The position numbers and the translations under genes are program-made. A stretch of DNA of 64,000 bases. Origin: Allolobophora icterica (lineage: Eukaryota > Annelida > Clitellata > Crassiclitellata > Lumbricidae). Shown in pieces: positions 17,892 to 26,440 of the stretch. The stretch covers positions 37,973,306-38,037,305 of the forward strand of contig OY744611.1 in assembly GCA_963556255.1 (NCBI GenBank). The letters are read 5' to 3'. The notes beneath the pieces are model-generated. The model saw only the letters and a list, made by a program, of their open reading frames with translations. It did not search any database and was not told the origin of the DNA. Position 1 is the stretch's first letter, and every line of letters begins with the position of its first letter.

Positions 17892-19058
17892 TCAAATGTT
17901 GAGATTAATATTATGACCGATCCCTCTCAGAAAATCCAATGTCGTTCGGTTGCCATAATCTTCCACTATTGTCTTGATGCGCCTGGCTACCTCCCTGTAG
18001 ATTTTTCTAGCGCGTGGAGGATGTTGACCGGATAGGAATTGCTCCAACTTCAATTCGTTCATGCTCTGCTCCTTCTTCAAACTGTCTATGAATCTCCATA
18101 TAGTTGGATGAGAAGCTCCAAGTAGTTGACTGAATGCCCTGTGCCAACCTTCGACCGAGTTGTTGGTCTTGGGAAGATCTTGGAGTGCCGAATTGTGGAC
18201 ATTCCAAATTTCTATGGCGAACAACGGATTGCTCCGCCCACCACGTCGTGCTGGTCTCCCAATCCATGTGTCCTCAAAGTAATTCATTAACTCTTGCAAG
18301 TCTTGGGCATTCTGTTGGAAGAATTCAGAGTCGACCAACTCCTCGAACGCGGCAATAACGTCGTCTGGTGGAATGAAAGCAAGCGCCATTAGTTGACGGA
18401 TATGAAGCGCAAAATCAGGTTCGTCCATGTAACGCTGGGCGAGTCCATTGAACTGCTGTACCTTGCGCCAGATACACTGACTAAGGTGAAAGAGGCATCC
18501 TTGCTGCTGCACATTTGGAAATATACTACGAAATGCTAATAGTGCAGCATTTTCAAAATCAGTCATGATCGTCGACGGATTCAAACCAGGGTGCAAGTTC
18601 TTCAATTCGGTCAGTATACGAACGTAGGTGTTGGTACTGCGATCACTCATCAGAACATACACCATTGGAATAACGGTTTCGTACTTAAGAACATGGATGC
18701 TGTAAATCTGTTGGAAGAGAGGAGGAGACGACTTGAAGGTTCCATCTGCGTACCAGTTCGGACAACGTGCCAACACTTCAAGATTATCCATTGTGGAAAA
18801 GATCATGAAACGCGCTGCACCAGTACCACTATCGTACAGCAGGAATCCATCGCCTTTCAACGTCTTCCTATATTCATCTGGCACAGACAGGTCGTCAAGA
18901 GTTGTTGGACTAGGCAACGGTGCCTGGTGTTTGTGACGTGCTCTGCGAATGACTTGTTTGATGCTAGATACAGTTGGTAGTTGAGCAGCCACAGCTGGAG
19001 TCACATCGTGAGATGCTGATGCAGTCGCAACGAGCAGGTGAGTTGAATCTTGACTAAC
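17892..19058 (-). CDS. MULE transposase, exon 2 (catalytic domain)
   Basis: On the minus strand an acceptor TATGTATTTTAG ends at 19059, and the frame is open from 19058 to the stop at 17892 (388 codons). The MULE catalytic core is visible: WYADGTFK with the first Asp, STIMTDFENAA with the second Asp, then GCLFHLSQCIWRKVQ (the C..H signature after the second acid). A TNNSVEGWHRAFSQLLG segment is typical of the C-terminal part. It continues in phase from the FLYWCH exon (19380-19634) across a 321-bp intron. No stop or frameshift is seen, so the transposase may be active. It would cut and insert MULE ends with a 9-bp stagger. Confidence 0.88.
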   Translation of the reverse strand, partial: VSQDSTHLLVATASASHDVTPAVAAQLPTVSSIKQVIRRARHKHQAPLPSPTTLDDLSVPDEYRKTLKGDGFLLYDSGTGAARFMIFSTMDNLEVLARCPNWYADGTFKSSPPLFQQIYSIHVLKYETVIPMVYVLMSDRSTNTYVRILTELKNLHPGLNPSTIMTDFENAALLAFRSIFPNVQQQGCLFHLSQCIWRKVQQFNGLAQRYMDEPDFALHIRQLMALAFIPPDDVIAAFEELVDSEFFQQNAQDLQELMNYFEDTWIGRPARRGGRSNPLFAIEIWNVHNSALQDLPKTNNSVEGWHRAFSQLLGASHPTIWRFIDSLKKEQSMNELKLEQFLSGQHPPRARKIYREVARRIKTIVEDYGNRTTLDFLRGIGHNINLNI

Positions 19059-19128
19059 CTAAAATACATAAGCAAGAGTTATTGTCGCCAATCCAGCTTC
19101 TATTTAAAATTATCTTAAATAAAATAAT

Positions 19129-19300
19129 TTAGAGCGTTAAATGCCTCCCAAATCTAGCACGACTAAGAAGAACCGTTTTAAGGTGATAAAAGAACGTAAA
19201 ACAGAATGTCCTAGGGAAAAGGCGAAGCTCCAGAGGAAGGCCATTCCAGGTCGAGGGACCCACCGCCGAGAAAGCCCTGTAATAATATTTAATCTGGTTT
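19129..19300 (-). pseudogene. LINE reverse-transcriptase C-terminal fragment inside the MULE intron
   Basis: On the minus strand a short frame reads AFSAVGPSTWNGLP and then FYHLKTVLL. This is the familiar C-terminal end of CR1/L2/jockey-like ORF2 proteins (GP..WN.LP...F...LKT.L). It is truncated and has no other LINE domains. It sits in the intron between the two transposase exons and was probably captured there. Confidence 0.5.
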
Positions 19301-19379
19301 CCGCGACTTCGCTTTTGTGGGCGCTCTATAAATCTCGAGATTAGTATTAATAAAGATAACACTAAGTGTCGTTACATAC

Positions 19380-19634
19380 CGCCGCGTTCTGCTTGATCTC
19401 GGCAATCACCTTCTTGCTAACCAGTTTAGCTTTATCCGGAACGTGATTGTGTTGAGTCGGCTGCTTAGTCAGAATTCCATCTTTGGAGTGACAGCGGGAC
19501 TTACACTTAGCTGTACGGTATTCAGTGCACTTCCAGATTTTCTTTTCTGTTATTGTTTTTTCAAGTCTGAATGTACAACCATCGACCACTAACATTTCTC
19601 GACCTTTGTTGCTCATGACAAATTCTAGCTCCAT
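19380..19634 (-). CDS. MULE transposase, exon 1 (FLYWCH zinc finger)
   Basis: Starts at the ATG at 19634 (MELEFVMSNKGREMLVVDG) and runs 85 codons to a GTATGT donor at 19379-19374. The sequence contains FRLEKT, IWKCTEY, CKSRCHSKDG and QHNHVPD, a FLYWCH-type zinc finger (F-x-L, W-x-C, C, H-x-H). Such a finger precedes the catalytic domain in many animal MULE transposases and binds the element ends. Phase 0 joins it to the frame opening at 19058. Confidence 0.85.
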
Positions 19635-19717
19635 TCTTAAACTGCTCCTACGACGAACTGACAGTTTTTCTTGGTTCAGACTTCGATTTATATACCCTTC
19701 AGGTTTGGGGCGAATAT

Positions 19718-20124
19718 GGTAATCACAGACTTTCGCGTATTGACATAAGAGCTTTACGTACCTTTACGTACCTAGCAATGGGCGGATATTTTTGCGACCT
19801 TTTGATAGTCGCCCTTTTGATCTTCGCCCTTGTGAACGCGCGCTCTTCTGATAGCGCGCTCTTCTGAGCGGCGCTTTTGTGAACAGGCGCCCTTTAGGAG
19901 TTCGCCCTTCCGAAGTCGAATAGGGTAATCACAGACTTTCGCGTATTGACATAAGAGCTTTACGTACCTTTACGTACCTAGCAATGGGCGGATATTTTTG
20001 CGACCTTTTGATAGTCGCCCTTTTGATCTTCGCCCTTGTGAACGCGCGCTCTTCTGATAGCGCGCTCTTCTGAGCGGCGCTTTTGTGAACAGGCGCCCTT
20101 TAGGAGTTCGCCCTTCCGAAGTCG
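19718..20124. repeat. 201-bp tandem duplication of the MULE right subterminal region
   Basis: The block from GGTAATCACAGACTTTCGCG to CCTTCCGAAGTCG is present twice (19718-19918 and 19924-20124), essentially identical and separated by 5 bp. It duplicates the inner part of the right inverted repeat. The near-identity says it is recent. Confidence 0.92.
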
Positions 20125-20388
20125 CCTTTCTGATAGTCGCCCTTCCGAACTCGCCCTTCTGATTGGATACCGCGTGATGCCGCCCCTAACGATCAACGGA
20201 AGCCAAGCCGACTGGTCCAAAGTGACCGTTTCTTTCCTTCCTTCTTTTTTCTTTCTTTCTCTTCTACTTTTTCATTTTTAATCCAAAATGTATTCTTTTT
20301 TATTTTTCTTCAACAGTATTTTGCCGCCCCTGCAAAAGTGCCGCCCGGGGCGACTCGCCCCCTCTGCCCCCCCTTCGGTACGCCACTG

Positions 20389-20456
20389 CCAAGACCAAGA
20401 CCAAGACTTTGAACCTCGAGACCAAGACCGAGACCAAGACCCAAAATATCACATAT
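20389..20456. repeat. CAAGAC-type array of the decayed hAT element (continued)
   Basis: Continuation of the array interrupted at 16434: CCAAGACCAAGACC, then TTTGAACCTCGAGACCAAG units. It starts with the second copy of the nested element's TSD. Confidence 0.75.
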
Positions 20457-20638
20457 ACGCCAAGACTTCTTTTCCTTATAAAAAATTGTCAAGTCGGACT
20501 AGGCCTACTCGCTATTTTAATGAAAACGTGAATCTTTTATTTAATTCAAGCAAATTAACTTTAAATGCAGATTGAAGAGATTTCCGAATTCGTATGTAGG
20601 GCCTACAAAAGTCCTTTATGCAAAATGTTATTCAAAAG

Positions 20639-20782
20639 CCTTTTGTATTTTATAAAAACCAATTCGCTCAGAATTTTCTGACCAAGACGTGCCTTGAGGG
20701 GCCTCATAAAAATTTCGCCAAGTGAAAAAATACTTTCCACAGGTGCTGAAGTCGCTGGCACACACCGTAGCTTTTCAAGCAC
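20639..20782 (-). pseudogene. hAT transposase C-terminal dimerisation region, decayed
   Basis: On the minus strand, 48 codons read in one frame give VPATSAPVESIFSLGEIFMR and, after a few residues, LGQKILSELVFIKY. This matches the hAT dimerisation signature (vPATSA..ER.FS..G....R..L....l..LvFlk). The sequence upstream on that strand is broken by stops, so the gene is dead. The same region, more degraded, is at about 36556-36680 on the plus strand. Confidence 0.8.
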
Positions 20783-21002
20783 TGGATTTAAATGTACATA
20801 TTGTGAGCCTTTTTTAAAATCCTCCCATGGTTTATCAGAAAGAAGTCTCGGCAGGGCTTCCGGATAGGGCCTACAGCATAACTTGGGTTTTCCTGAGCAA
20901 CAAGACGTATCCGTCCGTAAGTATTTGTCGTAGGCTATGATGCAAACAGGCTTGATAAATTTTTAAATTCTTGAGTTTTGTTAAATGACTTCATATTTAC
21001 AG

Positions 21003-21185
21003 CCGGTCTTGGTCTTGGTCTTGCGAGACCAAGACTTTGAACCTCAAGACCAAGACCAAGACTTTGAACTTCAAGACCAAGACCAAGACTTTGAACTTCA
21101 AGACCAGGACCAAGACTTTTGGTCTCAAGACCAAGACTTTTAAAAACGAACTCGAGTGCACTCGAGACCAAGACCTTGGTCTCGA
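21003..21185. repeat. Right subterminal CAAGAC array of the decayed hAT element
   Basis: About seven 21-24-bp units of the type AGACCAAGACTTTGAACTTC, ending in the terminal GACAACAAGTCTG. Confidence 0.8.
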
Positions 21186-21207
21186 GGACAACAAGTCTGT
21201 TCTTGCC

Positions 21208-22393
21208 TGATGCATCTTAGCCTCAGTTCTTCGCCATCGTAACAGTTCTTTACTTATTTTATTGATGCATCGTCTGCAATATAGGCCTAGTACCTCGTGG
21301 CGAAGCGCTCCCCATTTTTGAGCGGCCAACAGAATACTCATTGGAATCTAGAGTAAGAATCAGATGATCACATAGATAAATCTCTTGAGCATGCTCAGCA
21401 TTCAACATCAAACGATCCTGATTTTGCCCCGATGTAACCTACGCAGAACCACACATGATTACGCAGAATGAATTGAGCGACCTAATTAGAGACCTAGATT
21501 CGTTTAAAAATAAAACATACATTTTGGCCTCTGAACTACGACAGTTGAATCTGCTTGAGTAGAATATGTGTAACTTTCAGTTTACCATGACCGCCAGGTG
21601 GACTTAACTCAGTTCTTGGCTATTGAAAACGACCTTATATATCTTCTGTCTTGAGATCAATGGTTTAATTACCTCGCTCGATAACTTACTTTTATTTATT
21701 TTAAGAGACTATTATTCTAGTTAAACAACTATGATCCCACACCTTTGCTTAAAAACATTCGAAACAGCTTTAAAAACATGACTTTTTATGGAGTTGTGGG
21801 ACTTGTGGAGAAAATAAGCAAAACAAGTGTGCAATTGTAGCCTAAACATGTTTCAGAATTTTTGGCATAATTATGGCAGAAACCTGCCCATTAGAATCAC
21901 AGAATGGCACCTCGTCTGACAGACAAGCATCTTGATATGCCGGATCCATCCTTAATAATAGTTTCTCAGCTCTGTGCATGTATCTGTCTGTTGTAAGACA
22001 AACGCTGTGACGAAGACTCCAGTCGCGAAGACCCGATGCATCGACTGGAGTCGCATATGCTGCTTCAGTGGGCGTAGGCCGACTGCAGTCGATTAGTGGC
22101 TGCAGTCGATGCATCGGGCGGCCGGCCTTAGGCGCCCGAAATTCACTCTCGCCCTTCCTCTGCCTCTCCCTTCCTCTCGCTCCTTCTCTCCATACCTCTC
22201 CTTGTCACTGCCTCCATCGGGATTTTTAACGCTTGTAAAGAGAATAGCGTGCAACCCATGGGGGCATGCTGTTTCTAGGGGTAGTGTCATGATGTGTTCT
22301 TCCAAGAATATGCTCTCCCTGGATCTGGCTACTTTACTCCTCTTCGACCCCTCTACGCCCCACTTGATTCGTAAGTACTTCTCTCTTATATAA
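21208..22393. other. No gene recognised
   Basis: Mixed AT-rich sequence without a convincing frame. At about 22140-22215 it is pyrimidine-rich (CTCTCCCTTCCTCTCGC). Confidence 0.4.
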
Positions 22394-22412
22394 TTGAAGG
22401 GCTTGCAGCAAT

Positions 22413-22864
22413 GATGTATGATCAGTAGCATGATGTATGGATGCGAGACATGGGTGCTTACAAAGGCTTCACAAAAGAGAGTGTTGGCATTCGAACGAAA
22501 ATGCTATCGTAAGATTCTCAGAATAGGATGGACTCAAAAGATCAGCAATGAAGAAGTATACAGAAGAATTAATCTGACTGAAAATCTCATGCAAACAATT
22601 ATTCAGAGAAAGTTAAGACTTTTCGGACATATCTGCAGAATGAAGGAGGACAGAAAAATTAAAACTTTGATTTTTGGAATAGTGGAAGGCACAAACAAAA
22701 GAGGAAGACCTCACAAGGAATGGACAGATGACATTGAAGAATGGTGTGGAGCAAGTCTCCAGAAACTGAGCCACTCGGCAGTGGACAGAACGGAGTGGAA
22801 AGACATTGTAAAGAAGGCATCAGACACCTACGGGCGCTGAGCCCATGGTTATTGAATGAATGAA
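22413..22864 (+). mobile_element. 5'-truncated non-LTR retrotransposon insertion with 10-bp TSD
   Basis: Flanked by exact copies of TTGCAGCAAT at 22403-22412 and 22865-22874, which split the left end of the host element. It contains only the end of ORF2 and a short 3' tail with TTATTGAATGAATGAA. Typical target-primed 5' truncation. Confidence 0.85.
22418..22840 (+). pseudogene. LINE ORF2 C-terminal fragment (140 aa)
   Basis: The frame reads MYGCETWVLTKASQKRVLAF, then ERKCYRKILRIGWTQKISNE, then RKLRLFGHICRM and TNKRGRPHKEWTDDIEEWCG. These are hallmark strings of the region after the reverse-transcriptase domain in jockey/I/RTE-like LINEs (YG.E.W...K....L..FE..C.R.IL.I.W, LFGH..RM, RGRP...W.D). 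The RT catalytic domain itself is missing. The frame is still open, so insertion is fairly recent. Confidence 0.88.
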
Positions 22865-23471
22865 TTGCAGCAATAACCAGGTATGTCGGATTTTTTGAGT
22901 TTTGGGAAAATGGCTTCAAAGATTTGACACTTCAAACTGTTGTATCTAAGCCATTTTACGAGATATCGACAAGCTGTTTGAAACACCGTCTCAGTTGTTA
23001 TTGTCTTTCACGAAATTGTTACATAATGCAATGCAAAAGATAACTTTAATGTTTTTTTCACGACATTTTGCTTCATACCTGGTTATTGACACTCAATAAC
23101 CCAACATCGCCTGCTGTTAGTCGACATACCTTATTCTTGCACCAAATGGTGACTAGCACACAGTACAAATTAATCGTGCAATAAAAAGGTAAGTCATCAT
23201 AGCTACATTACAGTAAGGAAAAAATAACGCAAAATCAGTGAATTGTAGAGTAAGTAACAGTCAGTAACCGTGTATGTCAAATAACCTGATTATTGCACCG
23301 GTTTTAATACAAAGATTACTAGAAAAAACGACAATTTTTGTTATCATACCGGGTTATTGCACTGGAGTAATGCTGCCGGCTGCTAAATACCATATGTCGA
23401 CAAACTTGTTTATCCAAAACCCAATTCAAAAATAATCAGATTTGCACCAAATTTGCAGGGTATATATAATA

Positions 23472-24024
23472 CAGTGTGATTCTCCTTACAGATTTTATTT
23501 TAGTTACAGTTACAGTTATAGTTAATGGTTTTTCATTTTAGTTATAGTTACAGTTATAGTTAATATTATTTTTTTAGTTACAGTTATAGTTATCGTTAAC
23601 GAAATCATTTTGCTTTCGTTAACGAAAACATTTTCGTTACCGTTATCGTTAATGAAAATCACACTGAATTATGAAGACGCATTACACAATAATTTGCTTA
23701 GAGCTTTGACGAATGGGTGCATTCAGCTTCATGAATAGGCTACACAAGGCTCCATATTCACCGACATCCAAGGCGAACATAGGAATCATTTTGCTTTAGT
23801 TAACGGCTGTATTTTCACGTTCTCACGTTAGTTGATATTGCACGTTTTTTTTATTATCGTATTAACGAAAATAGCAATGAATTTTCGTTAGTGTTATTTT
23901 CGTTATAGTTATAGTTATAGTTAATGATATTTTTTAGTTATAGTTATAGTTATCGTTAACGAAATCATTTTTTGTTCGTTAACGAACATTTTCGTTATCG
24001 TTAACGTTAACGAGAATCACACTG
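23472..24024. mobile_element. hAT-type MITE with perfect 8-bp TSD
   Basis: Ends are CAGTGTGATTCTC and its exact inverted copy GAGAATCACACTG. The flanking duplication atataata is exact (23464-23471 and 24025-24032). The interior is made of GTTAACGAAA/AGTTATAGTTA modules repeated in both orientations. Noncoding. Related modules occur around 27590-27665. Confidence 0.9.
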
Positions 24025-24113
24025 ATATAATACAATATTCCAAGCACGCTGGCATACTTTTTCACATAAACCAGGTATGTCGACATACCTGGTTATTGAG
24101 GCAAGCCCTTCAA

Positions 24114-24205
24114 TTGTTTGACTATAACAAGTGTATCATGTTTGATTGTAATATGTTTACCATGTACAGCGCTGTGCGTTTGCTAGTGCTTTCTTAATAA
24201 AGAAT

Positions 24206-24239
<34 letters not shown>

Positions 24240-24870
24240 CTTACTTACGTTTACAATTTTCGGACAATGAATAATAGTTGTACTTGTAATAATTGTCATA
24301 TACTGGGGCAGCTTTGTTTCGCTGTTCTGTTTAACCTTAAAATGCATTACAGACTACTATAGCAACTAGCTTGAGTAATCTTGAGCAGTTTTAAAGTTTT
24401 TTCTGGGAATGTATAGGCCTACAGTATGAATTTTTGAGAGATTAGCTCAAGTAAACCACAAACTATATCATTATAATGCCTGAAATTTTACTTACCAGTT
24501 CAATTACAGTTTGACAGTTTGATGAACAGTGTGCAATTGAACTTCATAAGTAATTTAGGAACTGGAATAGGCCTATAAGAATGCAACATTCGTCAGCAAT
24601 TTTAGCCCAAGAGACTATAGGCTACAGTCCAAATCGAGAAAGTCGACCAAGTCGATCGTTCATTTGCCAAGTCGATCAAGTCGACGAGAGGTCAATTAGT
24701 TGATAAAGTCGATCGAGTCGATCGTCGGCCGAGCCAAATCGATTATAGCAGTTCTACTCGATCGATCACGGGGTAGGCCTATATCGCGATCCACAGGTTG
24801 AGAACCGCTGAGCTAGGCCATATGGTCTAGCTCGAGTAGGCCTATTGGATCGTCACGCTCAGGACTGTAG
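24114..24870. other. No gene recognised
   Basis: Contains an AATATATATA-type tract near 24205-24238 and a GTCGA-rich stretch at about 24638-24730 (AAGTCGATCAAGTCGAC). Nothing coding. Confidence 0.4.
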
Positions 24871-24875
24871 TGGTA

Positions 24876-25024
24876 AAATTAGAGGTGAGTACACGCTACC
24901 AGTTACTTTTCCGAATCTATTTAGAGGTGAGTACACGCTACCGGTTACTTTTCCGAATCTAATTAGAGGTGAGTACACGCTACCGGTTACTTTTCCGAAA
25001 CTGATTAGAGGCGAGTACACGCTG
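24876..25024. repeat. Minisatellite, ~42-bp unit, 3.3 copies
   Basis: The unit TTAGAGGTGAGTACACGCTA followed by CCGGTTACTTTTCCGAATCT is repeated with few changes. The frame through it (GEYTLPVTFPNL repeats) is an artefact, and no host gene surrounds it. Confidence 0.9.
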
Positions 25025-25153
25025 TAAGCCCTATACCCGCGTATACCCTCGACTGCAGCACTGATCACGCTCCTCTGCGTACCATCAACATGCGACCAAA
25101 ATCAGGATGCCCACGGTTTGACGGGAATGCTCAAAGTCAAAGAGGTCAACCAG

Positions 25154-25232
25154 AAGACTCTGTCTGTGTCTGTCTGTGTCTGTCTGTCTGTGTCTGTCTG
25201 TCTGTGTCTGTCTGTCTGTGTCTGTCTGTCTT
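25154..25232. repeat. (TCTG)n/TGTC microsatellite
   Basis: Imperfect array of TCTG and TGTCTG units. The flanking segment at 25270-25325 (GGCGCTATAGAAGTTGCTAA then TTAATAAAATT) recurs at about 35690-35730 and is a SINE/LINE tail. Confidence 0.85.
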
Positions 25233-25683
25233 TCTCTGTGTGGATTTGTTTTGATGCGCTGCAGGTTGTTGCCTTGTAAATCAGACACCGGCGCTATAGA
25301 AGTTGCTAATTAATAAAATTCTTGTCTTATCTTACTGTATCTTACCTTACTGTATCTTACCTTATCTTACCGAGTTTTATCTTACCTACCGTTGCGTTAT
25401 CTAAATCATTAATAAAATTTACCTTATAGGCCTACACAAACGTACATTTCCCAGTTTGACTCTTCCAGTCAGAGTGGCACCGTTCCGGTCTTCGTTATGT
25501 CTATCGTTTGTCACGGTCCAGCGGGCAGAGGTGGACGACTCAAGTACGTTAAGGTTTATTTTGTGTTTATGCCTTTTTGGTCGGAAATAGACATACGTTC
25601 GAATCTGAAGATAAGAGCTCAGAATGAGCGATATAAAGCCAAAAATTAATGCTATGGTTTAACACTGGAGGCCTCAGTCCAGA

Positions 25684-25928
25684 GTGGGAAACATGCGTTC
25701 AGAATGGAAAACGTGGGTTCAGAATGGGAAAAATGAGTTCAGAATGGGAAACATGAGTTCAGAATGGGAAACATGAGTTCAGAATGGGAAACATGGGTTC
25801 AGAAGGGGAAACATGGGTTCAGAATGGGAAACATGAGTTCAGAATGAGAAACATGAGTTCAGAATTGGAAACATGAGTTCAGAATTGAAAGCATGATTTC
25901 AGAATTGGAAACACATAATTTCAGACGC
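25684..25928. repeat. Minisatellite, 20-bp unit, about 12 copies
   Basis: The unit GGGAAACATGAGTTCAGAAT is repeated about 12 times with decay towards the right end. Confidence 0.92.
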
Positions 25929-25992
25929 AGATATACCATCTTGTATTTTCAGTAGGCTAATGTATAATTAAGGCCTATTCAGTTGATTAAGA

Positions 25993-26432
25993 CCAGGCGT
26001 AACTTTGGTCTAAAAAGTGGGGGGTACCAATTTCTTACATACACGAAGCAAGACGGAGACTGCAATCTCTGAGAAGGCGCAATAATAAAATACTGATTGG
26101 CACTATTCAAAAAGTGGGGTGGGATACGGTCATGGGCGGCGATCCCGGGAGTTTGAGGCGGACAAGACCCCCATCTTGAAGAGTGGGGGACACACCACGC
26201 ATTTGTTCCCCTCACATTCTGAAGAAACATCAAAAAAGGTGATCAGTTTTTCACGCGTGAAAAATGTTTTGACCTATTTTTTTTAACAGATCAGTTCAAA
26301 ACTCTTTTTTTGACCAGATAAGTTCTAAAGTGTCCCCCCACCTGTCAAACAAGATCGCCGCCAGTGGGTACGGTACCCCAGTCTAAAAAGTGGGGTATGG
26401 GTACCCCTCGCACCCCCACAAATTACGCCTAT
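25993..26432. mobile_element. Non-autonomous DNA transposon (MITE), 440 bp
   Basis: The left part reads CCAGGCGTAACTTTGGTCTA then AAAAGTGGGG. The right end, inverted, starts ATAGGCGTAATTTGTGGGGG and carries GTCTAAAAAGTGGGG. Flanks gattaaga (25985-25992) and gattaaaa (26433-26440) are 8-bp near-duplicates. A second copy begins at 63866 and runs off the right window edge. Confidence 0.7.
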
Positions 26433-26440
26433 GATTAAAA

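Larger units (their letters stand above)
17543..20171 (-). mobile_element. Autonomous-looking MULE (Mutator-like) transposon, 2,629 bp
   Basis: It has long inverted repeats of about 150 bp. The left begins GGTTTACTATCAGAAGG; the right, reverse-complemented, begins GGTATCCAATCAGAAGG. Both continue nearly identically through GGGCGAGTTCGGAAGGGCGA and AAGGGCGCCTGTTCACAAA. An exact 9-bp target duplication GCGTGATGC flanks it (17534-17542 and 20172-20180), the size usual for Mutator. It encodes a spliced FLYWCH/MULE transposase on the minus strand. The right subterminal region is tandemly duplicated (19718-20124). Confidence 0.92.
16435..20388. mobile_element. hAT-like non-autonomous element nested in the decayed hAT
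   Basis: The element starts CAGTGGCGTACGG and ends CGTACGCCACTG. CCGCCCGGGGCGA subterminal repeats face each other at about 16459 and 20340. The flanks are ccaagact (16427-16434) and ccaagacc (20389-20396), an 8-bp duplication with one difference. Its own body (16435-17542 and 20172-20388) shows no open frame of note. A MULE inserted into it at 17543. Confidence 0.78.
16328..21199 (-). mobile_element. Decayed hAT transposon, split by nested insertions
   Basis: The left end CGGTATTGTTGTC and right end GACAACAAGTCTG are inverted repeats matching over the inner 8 bp and at two further positions. They are flanked by ttcttgca (16320-16327) and ttcttgcc (21200-21207), an 8-bp hAT-type duplication with one change. 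Subterminal arrays of a GACCAAGACTTTGAACCTC unit lie at both ends. A degraded hAT C-terminal dimerisation region is readable on the minus strand at 20639-20782. Another element (16435-20388) inserted into the left array. A second copy of this family is at 36302-37045. Confidence 0.75.
22394..24113. mobile_element. MITE-like element with ~30-bp TIRs, split by a LINE and a hAT MITE
   Basis: The left end TTGAAGGGCTTGCAGCAAT continues, after the LINE insertion, as AATAACCAGGTATGTCG at 22873. The reverse complement of the right end is TTGAAGGGCTTGCCTCAATAACC followed by AGGTATGTCG. The two match over about 31 bp with few differences. No clear target duplication was found. The inner sequence is AT-rich and noncoding. 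Confidence 0.65.

Noticed and set aside
16328..21207. A single large composite transposon carrying the MULE genes as cargo
   Set aside because: Each layer has its own ends and TSD, so serial nested insertion explains it better.
21003..21341. Frames with LGLGLEVQS repeats
   Set aside because: They are readings of the hAT subterminal array; the real transposase remnant is in another frame and place.
25684..25928. Regular 20-bp repeat array as CRISPR or promoter iterons
   Set aside because: It is a direct head-to-tail minisatellite without spacers.
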